Origin: Eustoma russellianum
Lineage: Eukaryota; Streptophyta; Magnoliopsida; Gentianales; Gentianaceae
Assembly: GCA_036186865.1 (NCBI GenBank)
Contig: AP025066.1
Coordinates: forward strand, 14,290,504-14,354,503
Length of the DNA stretch: 64,000 nt
Direction: 5' to 3'
This document shows, in pieces, positions 22,214 through 32,130 of the stretch. The notes beneath the pieces are model-generated. The model ran no database searches, had not been told where the DNA came from, and saw only the letters and a program-made list of their open reading frames with translations. A program made the position numbers and the translations under genes. The first letter of the stretch is position 1, and each line of letters opens with the position of its first letter.

Positions 22214-25200
22214 TTACAAAGATTCATGCATTATGGGCTTCAATCCCATTCCGTTTGTCAATCTCGACATATGATCTCTAGGCAAGCCTTTTGTAAGCGG
22301 ATCCGCAAGATTCTCCATTGATTTTATATAATCTATGGAAATCACGCCATTAGAGATCAACTGTTTAATGGTGTTATGTCTCCGACGTATGTGTCGTGAC
22401 TTACCATTATAGATGCTGCTTTGAGCACGTCCTATAGCTGACTGACTATCACAGTGTATGCTAATAGGAGCGATCGGCTTAGGCCAGCACGGAATATCTT
22501 CCAAGAAATTCCGAAGCCACTCAGCCTCTTCCCCAGCTTTGTCCAAAGCTATGAACTCAGCTTCCATAGTGGACCGAGCTATACAGGTTTGTTTCGTGGA
22601 TTTCCACGACACAGCAGCACCACCAACTGTGAACAAGTACCCACTGGTGGACTTCGAGTCCTTACTATCTGAAATCCAATTTGCATCGCAGTATCCCTCT
22701 AACACTGCTGGATATCTTGTGTAATGTAATCCAAGATTCATTGTGTATTTCAGATACCTCATCACTCTGTTAAGAGCTTTCCAATGATCATCACTTGGAT
22801 TACTGGTAAACCTGCTCAACTTGTTTACCGAACAAGCTAAGTCTGGTCTTGTACAATTCGTTATGTACATCAGACTCCCGATCACCTGAGAGTATTTCAA
22901 CTGTGCTACAGGTTCGCCTCGATTTTTCCTTAAGTGCACACTTAAGTCGAGCGGGGTCTTTACCGGTTTCACAACATCCATATTGAACCGTTTCAGAACT
23001 GATTCAATATAGTGAGTTTGTGACAGTATGAGTCCCTCAGTCACCCTAGAAATCTTAATTCCTAGAATAACATTGGCAACTCCCATGTCCTTCATATCAA
23101 AGTTTCGTGTTAACATATTCTTTGTACTTAAGATGATGTCACGAGTACTGCCCATGATAAGCATGTCGTCTACATAGAGACATACTATCACATACGCACT
23201 CTGTGTGCTCTTAATGTACACACATTTGTCGCATTCATTGATCTTGAAGTCATTTGACATCATTACCTGATCAAACTTTAAATGCCATTGCTTGGGTGCT
23301 TGTTTAAGTCCGTACAAGGACTTAACAAGTCTACAAACTTTCCTTTTTTGTCCTGGAACGACAAACCCCTCGGGTTGTTCCATATAAATCTCTTCTTCTA
23401 ACTCACCATTCAGAAAGGCAGTCTTTACATCCATTTGATGGATTTCCAAATCATAGACTGCAGCAATGGCTACTAGCATCCTTATAGAAGTGATCCTAGT
23501 CACTGGTGAGTAGGTGTCAAAGAAGTCAAAGCCTTCTTTCTGTCTATAGCCCTTGGCTACTAACCTGGCTTTATACTTCCCAATAGACCCATCCTCTTTA
23601 AGTTTCTTCTTGAAAATCCACTTGCAACCAAGCGGTTTACTTCCAGGTGGAATGTCAACCAACTCCCAAGTGTGATTTTGAAGAATTGAGTCTATTTCAC
23701 TATTAATTGCCTCTTTCCAGAATGGAGCTTCTGGAGTTGACATAGCCTCGGAAAAGCTCCTTGGCTCATTTTCTACCATATAGGTTAGAAAATCTGGTCC
23801 AAACGAAGTTGGCATTCTGGCTCGTTTGCTTTGACGAGGTTCCTCATCTCCTTGAGGAGTCGCCTCATGCACTCGCTTACTTGAGCTAGCTTCTTCACTG
23901 TTTTTGTCTTTTTTTGGAAAGACATTCTCAAAAAACACTGCATTCCTTGATTCCATGATAACGTTATCATGTATCTCAGGAATGTCCGATTTGTGCACTA
24001 AGAAACGATATGCACTACTGTTCGTTGCATAACCAATGAATATGCAATCAATGGTTTTAGGCCCGATTTTAACTTGTCTTGGCTTAGGTATAACAACCTT
24101 TGCCAGACACCCCCACACTTTCAAGTATTTGTAACTAGGCTTATAGCCTTTCCATAGTTCATATGGGGTTTTATCCGTCTTTTTGGACGGAATTCTGTTT
24201 AAAATGACGTTGGCTGAGAGAATTGCTTCCCCCCACAAGTTCTGAGATAAACCCGAACTTATCAACATAGCATTCATCATCTCTTTTAGAGTACGGTTTT
24301 TGCGTTCAGCAATACCATTTGATTGAGGTGAATATGGCGCAGTCGTTTGATGAATAATGCCATGTTCCGAACAAAATTCATTAAACGGTGTATCATATTC
24401 GCCACCTCTATCACTACGAATTGCTTTAATTCGTTTGCTAAGTTGATTCTCAACCTCATTTTTATAATCCTTGAAAGCGTCAAGGGCCTCATCTTTGCTG
24501 CTTAGCAAATATACATAACAGTATCGCGTGCAATCGTCGATAAAAGTTACAAAATACTTTTTACCACCTCTTGTTTGCACAAACTTTAAATCACACAAAT
24601 CTGTGTGAATTAAATCAAACAATTCAGTGTTTCGTTCTGTTGAAGGAAAAGGCGCTTTTGTTAATTTCGCTTCAACACATATTTGGCATTTTTCTTTATT
24701 ACTAAAGTCCAGTTTGGGCAACAAGTCAAGATTAATCATTCGTTGTATTGACTTATAATTTACATGTCCCAAACGAAAATGCCATAAACAGGAAGACTCA
24801 AGCATGTAAGCTGAAGAGGAAACAATTTTATTAGCCTCAATGGGCGCAACATTTTTGGGTACAATTGTCATAACATTCAATTTGAACATGTTATCTAAAA
24901 GATACCCTTTCCCCAAATACACCCCATTCTTAGAAAGTGTAAATTTGTTTGCCTCAAAAACAAGCTTGAACCCACGCGTGACTAGCAGCGCGCCAGAAAC
25001 CAGATTCTTCCTTATGTCAGGAACATGCAGCACATTCTGCAGAGTCAACTCCCTTCCTGAAGTCAGTTTCAGGATTACCTTGCCCGATCCTTCGATTTTC
25101 GAGCTGTTAGAGTTTCCCATGAACAATTGCTCATTGTTTGTCGTGGGCACGTACTCTCTGAACATTGCCCTGTTCGCACACACATGTCGAGTGGCTCCTG

Positions 25201-26248
25201 TGTCCACCCACCATTCCCGTGGGTTTCCCACTGCGTTGCACTCGGTCACCACTGCGCAAAGGTTCAAGTCATCCATTGCGTCGACCAGATTTGCTTTCGC
25301 TTTATTCTGATTCTGATTCTTTTTGGGCTTCCTGCACTCACTGCTTCTATGCCCTGCTTTACCACAGTTATAACACTTACCTGTAAACTTCTTTGCAATT
25401 TCTTTGCCCTTGGAGTTCACACTCAAAGTGTTATGCTTCTTCTTGTTCTTTGCCTCAGCAACATGAGCCTTGGCTTGACCAGAAGACATGGATGGCTTTC
25501 TTTCGGAGCGACGGTTGTCCTCCTCAATACGAAGACGGACTATCAAATCCTCCATCTTCATCTCCTTTCGCTTGTGTTTGAGATAGCTCCTGAATTCCCT
25601 CCACGAAGGAGGCAGCTTCTCAATCACAGCCGCAACTAGGAAAGATTCACTGAGCGTCATGCCCTCCTCTTCCATTTCAGAGACCAACATCTGTATTTCT
25701 TCCACCTGCGAAATTACAGTTTTGGAATCTAGCATTTTATAGTTGAGAAACTTCCCAACTATCAACTTTTTAGTACCCGCATCTTCTGTGCGGTACTTTT
25801 TATCTAAAGCCAACCATAAAGCTTTTGCAGTTTTAAACGTACAGAACACGCCATAGAGTGTATTGTCTAGGCAGCCCAGAATCAAATTCAAACAACAAAA
25901 ATTTGTATACGCCCAGGCCTCAGCACCCAAGGCGTTCTGCATATTTTGTTGTTGATCCTCCACAGGCTCTACCACGGGTGGATCCTCGGACAGCATTCTG
26001 GCCAACCCCAGCGCCGTGAGGTAGAACAGCATCTTTTGCTGCCACCTCTTGAAAAAACTGCCGGCAAACTTTTCCGGCTTCTCCACCTGTGCAGCAGTGG
26101 CAGCTGGATTCATTTGAGGCCCTCCAGTTGGTGCCAACGGAACCGTATTAATCTGCGGTCCGGCAGCAACATTGTTAGCCCCTTCAGGTGCAGACACGGA
26201 GTGAGCACCATTGAAGCCTTGAACAGAGTTAGAGCTCTCGTGTTCCAT
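22214..26248 (-). CDS. gag-pol: E2 gag-pol polyprotein, 1344 aa, intact
   Basis: Uninterrupted copia polyprotein from ATG at 26248 to the stop at 22214. Gag occupies about residues 1-330, with a CCHC zinc knuckle (CYNCGKAGHRSSEC) at 292-305 (25375-25334). Protease active site WWVDTGATRH has its Asp at 349. The GAG-pre-integrase zinc domain (LWHFRLGH ... CQICVEAKL) is at about 485-530. The integrase DDE residues lie in LIHTDLCD, IRSDRGGEY and NGIAERKNRT at about 550, 612 and 648. RT has QMDVKTAFLNG and YVDDMLIMG (about 1024). RNase H includes GYCDANW, STMEAEFIAL and HCDSQSA, ending ADPLTKG. All catalytic motifs are present, and the length is usual for a copia gag-pol. The product would act in cytoplasmic particles and then integrate cDNA. 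The copia sublineage is not resolved here; it is clearly different from E1 and E4. Confidence 0.95.
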   Translation of the reverse strand: MEHESSNSVQGFNGAHSVSAPEGANNVAAGPQINTVPLAPTGGPQMNPAATAAQVEKPEKFAGSFFKRWQQKMLFYLTALGLARMLSEDPPVVEPVEDQQQNMQNALGAEAWAYTNFCCLNLILGCLDNTLYGVFCTFKTAKALWLALDKKYRTEDAGTKKLIVGKFLNYKMLDSKTVISQVEEIQMLVSEMEEEGMTLSESFLVAAVIEKLPPSWREFRSYLKHKRKEMKMEDLIVRLRIEEDNRRSERKPSMSSGQAKAHVAEAKNKKKHNTLSVNSKGKEIAKKFTGKCYNCGKAGHRSSECRKPKKNQNQNKAKANLVDAMDDLNLCAVVTECNAVGNPREWWVDTGATRHVCANRAMFREYVPTTNNEQLFMGNSNSSKIEGSGKVILKLTSGRELTLQNVLHVPDIRKNLVSGALLVTRGFKLVFEANKFTLSKNGVYLGKGYLLDNMFKLNVMTIVPKNVAPIEANKIVSSSAYMLESSCLWHFRLGHVNYKSIQRMINLDLLPKLDFSNKEKCQICVEAKLTKAPFPSTERNTELFDLIHTDLCDLKFVQTRGGKKYFVTFIDDCTRYCYVYLLSSKDEALDAFKDYKNEVENQLSKRIKAIRSDRGGEYDTPFNEFCSEHGIIHQTTAPYSPQSNGIAERKNRTLKEMMNAMLISSGLSQNLWGEAILSANVILNRIPSKKTDKTPYELWKGYKPSYKYLKVWGCLAKVVIPKPRQVKIGPKTIDCIFIGYATNSSAYRFLVHKSDIPEIHDNVIMESRNAVFFENVFPKKDKNSEEASSSKRVHEATPQGDEEPRQSKRARMPTSFGPDFLTYMVENEPRSFSEAMSTPEAPFWKEAINSEIDSILQNHTWELVDIPPGSKPLGCKWIFKKKLKEDGSIGKYKARLVAKGYRQKEGFDFFDTYSPVTRITSIRMLVAIAAVYDLEIHQMDVKTAFLNGELEEEIYMEQPEGFVVPGQKRKVCRLVKSLYGLKQAPKQWHLKFDQVMMSNDFKINECDKCVYIKSTQSAYVIVCLYVDDMLIMGSTRDIILSTKNMLTRNFDMKDMGVANVILGIKISRVTEGLILSQTHYIESVLKRFNMDVVKPVKTPLDLSVHLRKNRGEPVAQLKYSQVIGSLMYITNCTRPDLACSVNKLSRFTSNPSDDHWKALNRVMRYLKYTMNLGLHYTRYPAVLEGYCDANWISDSKDSKSTSGYLFTVGGAAVSWKSTKQTCIARSTMEAEFIALDKAGEEAEWLRNFLEDIPCWPKPIAPISIHCDSQSAIGRAQSSIYNGKSRHIRRRHNTIKQLISNGVISIDYIKSMENLADPLTKGLPRDHMSRLTNGMGLKPIMHESL

Positions 26249-26397
26249 TCCTGTTCAGTTCGATCAAAACGTAAAGATCAGAACAGACCCAGGCCGAAGA
26301 ATGAGTAGAAAAAGACTGCAAATCAGTACGAAACTGCCTTTGCACAATAAAAAAACAGTACAGGAAGTAATTGAATAAAAGTAATACGTCTTAAGAT
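26249..26397 (-). other. E2 leader
   Basis: Short leader between the 5' LTR and gag. The Met-tRNA primer motif is not visible; ATCTTAAGACGTATTAC adjoins the LTR and resembles CTTAAGACGTATTGC inside the LTR itself. Confidence 0.6.
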
Positions 26398-26733
26398 TGT
26401 TGGAAACAATCAATCCTGTACCAAGACGCAGTCGTACAACGTGTGCATATGAAACAGCAAAATAAAATAAATCAAACCCGGGGCGAGTCGAAGACTCTGT
26501 CTTTAAAGACGTATTGCTCCGGTATACTGTGCCCAACCGGTGTGAGCAATCGTCTCCCAGGATACAACGGGTACCTGTTCAGTTGAGCGGCACTGCTGAA
26601 CTTGAACTCCTTCGAACGCTTAGAGTGTCCTGACTTCTCCCGGACAATATGCAAGACTCACGTGCTACGAATGCAGAATGCGTTGAAATGCTAAGAGCAA
26701 AAGGTGTGTATCAAATGAACACCCTTAGCCCTG

Positions 26734-26741
26734 TTTATATA
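26734..26741 (-). promoter_or_regulatory. Candidate TATA box of E2 5' LTR
   Basis: TATATAAA on the minus strand followed by the CAGGGCTAAGG context; expected core promoter of E2. Confidence 0.6.
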
Positions 26742-27074
26742 AGGGAGTCGGTTGGAGAACAAGGAACCGTGACCGTTGGATCAAAACCGAAGTTTGATTT
26801 AGACCGTTAGATTAAAACCTCCTATCTAGATTAGGAAGGTTTAATCTCATCCTTTGGATCGAAGATAGATTAGCAGGTTTAAACCTGGATCGTTAGATGG
26901 AAACCATATTCGGTTAAGCGGTTAAGACAGTTTAAATCTCGGCCGTTAGATTAAAGCTGCTTCTCCACCACCGTTAGATCACAACAGATTGATCTTATTT
27001 TAAACCGGAGGATAGTGTTAGTTTCAAGTTTGAAACCTAACCGCACAATCAAAATGATTCAGCCCGCTGTCAGA

Positions 27075-27330
27075 CTTCGATCGATCACATCGATCGATCG
27101 AAGTGACATCGATCGATCGATGTGATCGACTGATGTCTGACTGAGTACTTCATTCGATCAAATTGATCGATCTAAGAGACATCGATCGATCGAAGTGATC
27201 GATCGATGTCCTCTGATCCACTTAGATCGATCTACCAAGAGATCGAAGCTCTCTGATCCACTTCGATCGATAACATCGATCGATCGAAGTGACATCGATC
27301 GATCGATGTCATCGATCGATGTCCGTCAGA
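27075..27330. repeat. GATCGATC palindrome-rich block, E2 5' LTR
   Basis: Same block as 21087-21345 but with more complete CGATCGATCG cores. Confidence 0.85.
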
Positions 27331-27650
27331 TGCTTTTTACCGCCACATGGACACTTCCAACGTGGCATTCCTCCATACTGGTGACACGTCACCCATCCAT
27401 AACATTTCCATCTACTTTGAGCATTAATTTCACATTCACACAATCTCAAAATTGAGTGAGTTCACATCCTAACATTAACTACTCGTTACGTAGATAATTA
27501 AGGATTCATTAGTTTTCGATTTCATTATCGGAAACTCATTAAGCTCAAACTATGTTGCTCAATCAAGTTTTGCAACATTCATTAATGGGCCAAAACCCAA
27601 ATCTTCAATCTCCAACGATGGGCCAAAGCCCAACCTTAAATTCTCTAATA

Positions 27651-27655
27651 GCATT
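27651..27655. repeat. E2 right target-site duplication (GCATT)
   Basis: Exact copy of 20411-20415. Confidence 0.95.
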
Positions 27656-27958
27656 CAGTGCCTTGTCATGTACTCTTGCCTCGCTTGCAATTGTCCATTG
27701 CAGAACAATAGGTAATTTGACAAAGAAATATAAAGCATTCACCGCTAGAATCGTTTGCACTTCAGAGGTATTAGAGTTCTTGTAATGTGCTAAATTGGCC
27801 ACATGTGAATGACAAACATGGCAACATATGATAATCTTTTCTCTTTCAATTTGGTTCTGATCTAATGTGCTCAATTGTCTAACTCGGTTTATGGCGTGGG
27901 CATCAATTAGATCCAACAGGTATCAGTGTTTTGGGTTTTTGGTTTTAAAAAAAACGTG
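27656..27958 (-). other. Unrecognised stretch in E3 with a minus-strand open frame
   Basis: A minus-strand frame is open from about 27922 into the E2 LTR. It includes HAINRVRQLSTLDQNQIERE and SNTSEVQTILAVNALYFFVK. There is no ATG start, and the last 15 codons are E2 LTR sequence, so it is not a gene as it stands. Its composition looks coding-like and it could be another captured host fragment, but I do not recognise it. Confidence 0.3.
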
Positions 27959-28225
27959 ACTTTGACAAAAAAAAAAAGTTGACGCCTTGCATTGTTACTT
28001 TGTTTTATCTCACAAAGATCAAATCTTTATACGCACTTAACAATATGTTCATTGCATGGGGTTTATATTCAGCTATATCATATAAATCAAGTCCATTGCT
28101 AAATAGCTATCTAGTGTCACTCGTAAATCTTGTTGCAAACAAAGCTTTTAGTTGATTTTAGACTTGTGTGACTTGATTGCATTGTCGCTTGGTCTGTGTT
28201 GCAATTTTTTTGTATCCAAGGTATC
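27959..28225 (+). other. E3 leader segment
   Basis: Matches E6 leader about 53030-53265 in order (TTGTTGC...AAGCTTTT, GACTTGTGTGACTTGATTGC, TTGTATCCAAGG). The match stops at CCAAGG, where the captured segment begins. Confidence 0.8.
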
Positions 28226-28284
28226 ATCTTCAAGCCAAACCAAGCCACAAAAGGCTTAATTTGGGAGACAAAAAAAAACTGCTT

Positions 28285-28804
28285 GGCCATGCCAGCACCA
28301 TAGGTGATCCGGTGATCTGCTGTCACATTGACGTGCATCTTATTTTTGACACTGAAAAACCCATCCTTCTCAGCAGCAACTGCATGTTTTGAGGCTCCAA
28401 CAGCCATAATAGCACCCTGGCCAGGAGGAAGAATAGCATCAAATCTCTCCACTCCATACATCCCTAAGTTTGACAGGGTAAAAGTGCCTGAATTATACTC
28501 ATGTGGCTGGAGCTTCTTTATTTTAGCTTTTTCTACAAACTCTTTCCATTTTGAGAAAGCAAATAAAGATCCAACTTGTGAGCATCTTGAAGTAAAGGCG
28601 TGAACAAACCACCATTAGTGGCCACAGCAATCGTGATATTGACGCTGCCATTGTAGGTAAAACTCGTCCCATCTTTAGAAGCAGAATTCACAATCAGGTG
28701 CTGAACAAATGTCATTGCCGCGGTTTTTGCTAACAACGCAGTCATAGTAACACCCTTCGGCTTTACCTTCTCATACAGAGCACCAAGAGAATTAGTGTAG
28801 TACC
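28285..28804 (-). pseudogene. Captured fragment of plastid-type dihydrolipoamide acetyltransferase (PDC E2), catalytic domain
   Basis: The minus strand encodes the C-terminal 2-oxoacid dehydrogenase acyltransferase domain: LGALYEKVKPKGVTMTALLA, VNITIAVATNGGLFTPLLQD, NSGTFTLSNLGMYGVERFDA, ILPPGQGAIMAVGAS, VNVTADHRITYGA. The full enzyme transfers acetyl groups to CoA in the plastid pyruvate dehydrogenase complex. The catalytic-loop His (TADHR) codon is at 28312-28314. A 1-base deletion at about 28549-28552 shifts the frame after LLSQ; WKEFVEKAKIKKLQ continues in the other frame. The lipoyl and binding domains and the extreme C-terminus are absent. Its upstream end coincides with the E4 LTR boundary at 28804/28805. 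It lies antisense in the E3 leader and is non-functional. Recognition of the domain is secure; assignment to the plastid rather than mitochondrial form rests on wording such as ALYEKVKPKGVTMTALLAK, from memory of the family. Confidence 0.85.
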
Positions 28805-31412
28805 TGTAAGGCACCACTAGAAGGGGGATTGAATAGTGCGGAAAATTTGGTTTTTAAAAACTTTTGACTTAAAGACTCAACTTCTGAAAACAGTTTCTGT
28901 TTTCAGACTCTGATTTGAAACGTTTGAAAGACTAGGTTACACGCCTTCAAAAATTCTGAAATTTTGAGAGATTCTACTGTCAGATGTTGTGAGTATCTCC
29001 TAAAAATTTCAGATTAAAGTTCAACCTTTAACCCTTTGAAAAGGCGTTTGTAGTCAAATTACGCAAATCTGCCAGAAACAGCAGTCTGATTTGAAAATTT
29101 TATTTCAATTAATCCGTAACTCCAAATGGTCTGCAAGTTAAATGACATACCCCTTAAGATATGTATATAATGGGTTGTAAACATTTTTGAAAAATTCCTT
29201 TGGAAAATATGTCAAATATGTTCAAGTGCTCAACCTTTGCAAGTCTAAAAATCAGATTCCACTAGTCTCAGAGCTATTAACGTTTGATTGACTTATACGT
29301 ATCCAAATGGGTTGAAACTTACGCAAAATGAAACTTAAGAGATGTGGATATGTTTTTCAAAAATTTTAAAATTTTTGAAATTCGTTTACTATTTTTAAGA
29401 TTGCGACGAAATAGATGCAGAATGCTGGAAAATGAAAGTATTGTGCAGTAAAGTAAAGAACACAAGGAATTTTATACTGGTTCGATTAAACCAACCTACT
29501 CCAGTCTTCGAGGACAACTTCCTCGATTATAACTTAACAAAATTAACACCTTACCATAAGGGTTGCTGGAGTTACACACCAACTCTAGTCCTTTACACAA
29601 ACATTACAAGCAATCACACCTTTCACGAACACCACCACCAAACGAATGAAGGATTGATCACACCTTGATCAATCTTTTAAAACAATGAGGCGTGTATGGT
29701 GGTATGAACAAAGCCTATTCAATATGTTTGAATATAAGTACAATAAGCTTGAGAGGAGAAGCAAAAGAAAGAAATGCAGAAGAAGAAAGTAGAGAGTCTT
29801 TTTGCACTTTGGAAATTACGAGACTTGTCTTGCATTTGTTTGGATCTCTTTTTTTCCTTTTATTTGGTCTTGGCCGCCCCCTAGGTCTTCTTCTTCATCT
29901 TGAGAATTCTCTTTTAAGTCCTTGGAAGAATGCCTTGTGTAGATGTGACACCATCTTGCTTACTTGGCACAACATTATTGGATGATTGTCTTGGCCTGGC
30001 TTACTTGGCACTCCTTGATTGGATGAGTTTTGTCATCATTTAGTGGCTGTAAAAATCTAAGGAGAAAATGAAAAACATGTGACAAATGAAGTTCAAAACA
30101 TTGTCAAATATTCTACAATCAATCCCCTCAAACTTTGTGTTACATTTGCTACAAAGTTTGAAATGTTACCTTGTGTAGCTTCCTCCATTATGTCACTAAC
30201 CTTGTGTGGATTATTCTCCACCAATTGATTTGCCAAATAAGCTCCACATAAGCTCCACCAAGGCTGTAGTAGGCGTGTATATAGGCTTGAACATGTGCTG
30301 AATTTTATTTTTATAAACTTTGTAAAATAGTGCACAATAATTACACATATATGGTATATTCCAATCAGCCCTATTTTGAATATTCTATAACACTTTAATA
30401 TGTATTGAATATGTAAAAGGTGTCTAGATACATGCTACATGTCATGCCAAAAACGTTCCATGTGTTATATTCGTAGAAAACCAAATTTTTGACTTTTGTC
30501 GATTATGCGATTTTTCTCCGATTAAATTCAAACTTTTTGCACATGTTATATATATTATGTCACACATAATATACATAAAATAAGTTAAATATTCAGCTCA
30601 TAGGCTGGTTAACATTGGCGCCCACATGTGCTTAAAAAGGTGAATTTGGAATCTCTACAATTTGGCCTTAACTGGGGGTGATTTGTGTGTGCCAACATGG
30701 AATGATTTTATGGCTGAGTGTACCATGTTAGCCACCAAATTTGTGGCCATTTTTTAAGTGTAGGGGCTGGCCATCTATATATGGCAAGTACGTGACACGT
30801 TGGGGAAGTTTCAGTAGTTATCCGATACGACAATTTTCGGTTTATAACCTTGTAACGTGTCGTAATAATTTTATCATCACCATGACTTATATCATATGAT
30901 ATAAGACCTGAATGTACTCATAAATATGAGGTAAGTATAGTGGTATGACATTGACGTACGTTCGTAATATATGTAACGAGTCGGTAGTATGTCTGAATAT
31001 ATGTGTATTGTGCCTTTTTTTAAAAACATCTGAATATATATATAATATACATAAAAACCTGCGAATAGATGTAGAAGGAGACTTTCCATTTCCATGTTTG
31101 TTGCCATCATGCCTTCTCCAAATATATCTCCATTTAATGAACTACTTAGTTCATTTAACTAAGTACTTCACTTAATGAACTAGTTTAGTTCATTAATGGC
31201 GGCACCTCAAAATAGTTCATACACAATAAATATTTGCCATTTGATGTAAGCTTTTTAGCTTCATGGCTTGTTAGTACGGCAACATTATATATAAAGTATA
31301 TAAGGCAAGTTATCGCAAAAACGTGTCAAGTAATAAATTGTGTCATACATTCTTAAACAAGTGTTATTTAAATCATGCATTTTGTGAATCACTCAAACAC
31401 TTTTTCTCAACA
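28805..31412 (-). repeat. E4 3' LTR (single copy)
   Basis: About 2.6 kb. On the minus strand it begins TGTTGAGAAAAAG at 31412 and ends GCCTTACA at 28805. The CACTAGAAGGGGGATTGAAT segment near its end parallels CCCTCTAGTGG near the end of the E1 LTR. The CCTCGAAGACTGG-type segment and GAACCAGTATAAAA (minus strand, about 29460-29520) are of a kind I know from SIRE-like LTRs. A TATATAGA on the minus strand (30774-30781) is a possible TATA box. The ends are inferred without a partner LTR; the 31412 end is well placed by its TGTTGAG start and adjoining purine tract. Confidence 0.7.
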
Positions 31413-31426
31413 ATCTTCCATTTTTT

Positions 31427-31550
31427 ATGATTTACAAAATAACCTTAGTTCATGATTTAAATGATCTAAATTTAACCGCTCCCCCTTTTGATGATTTACA
31501 AAATAACCTTAGTTCATGATTTAAATGATTTAAATTTAACCGCTCCCCCT
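31427..31550 (-). repeat. Tandem 64-bp duplication carrying extra purine tracts, E4
   Basis: Two copies (31427-31490 and 31491-31550) differ by one base. Each contains AGGGGGAGCGG or AAGGGGGAGCGG on the minus strand. The PPT that adjoins the LTR is separate (AAAAAATGGAAGAT, 31413-31426). Confidence 0.8.
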
Positions 31551-31708
31551 CCAATCATGCATAAATTCAAATTTTGAATTTTAAATTCTCTCCCTCTTGA
31601 TTTTTGCAAACAATCACTCCCTTTCCCCCTTAAATCATGCACTCTCTCTCCCCCTTTATTTTGAAAATAAAATCAAAAGTGCATGTAAAGATAGAAAGAT
31701 ATATCAAG

Positions 31709-32130
31709 CTATATCAAATCAGCAGAAATCATGCCTAATTTTGAGCGTAGATTTTTGTACGTGGCTTGATTTGGTGCCTTAGTGAATATGTCGGCTACTT
31801 GTGCCTTAGTGCGTACATGATCGATAACATTATCACCAATATTCACGTGATCACGAAGAAAGTGATATCGTACTCCTGTGTTCTTTACTTTAGAGTGTAG
31901 TACGGGGTTCTTAGACAAGTTTAAAACACTCATACTATCACAATAAATTGGAATACGTTTTACCGTGATTCCAAAATCAAAAAGTTACTGTTTTAACCAT
32001 AGTAGTTGTGTGCAACAAAGACTAAGTGCCACTTGTGCTTTTTCTATCTATTTTGCATCTGCCATAATCCGCATCAGTATATGCATGCAAATCAAATTCA
32101 CAATTCTTATCATACAAAATTCCTAAGGCG
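31709..32130 (-). pseudogene. pol: E4 RNase H region, broken
   Basis: AYTDADYGRC and the RNase H tail NLSKNPVLHSK...VADIFTKAPNQ are readable in different frames between about 32130 and 31709. A frame break near 31935-32020 disrupts the middle of the domain. Confidence 0.75.

Larger units (their letters stand above)
20416..27650 (-). mobile_element. E2: young Ty1/copia element with intact gag-pol
   Basis: 7,235 bp on the minus strand with LTRs of about 1.25 kb (27650-26398 as 5' LTR, 21667-20416 as 3' LTR). By eye they differ at about 13 substitutions and one indel. Perfect TSD GCATT, and one uninterrupted polyprotein frame. Element termini read 5'-TATTAG...CCAACA-3', i.e. TA...CA rather than TG...CA. 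No TGGTATCAGAGC primer site adjoins the 5' LTR; the adjacent sequence is ATCTTAAGACGTATTAC. It is the youngest insertion in the window by LTR identity. Confidence 0.95.
26398..27650 (-). repeat. E2 5' LTR
   Basis: 1253 bp pair of 20416-21667. It contains TATATAAA at 26734-26741 (minus strand) and the less-mutated GATCGATC block at about 27075-27330. Confidence 0.95.

Noticed and set aside
24840..25639. Long plus-strand frames over E2 (and similar ones over E5 and E6)
   Set aside because: Antisense shadows of gag-pol with no independent support.
28117..28284. Extension of the E2-gene frame beyond TYGAGMA
   Set aside because: Sequence no longer resembles the acyltransferase and from about 28225 downward is E3 leader.
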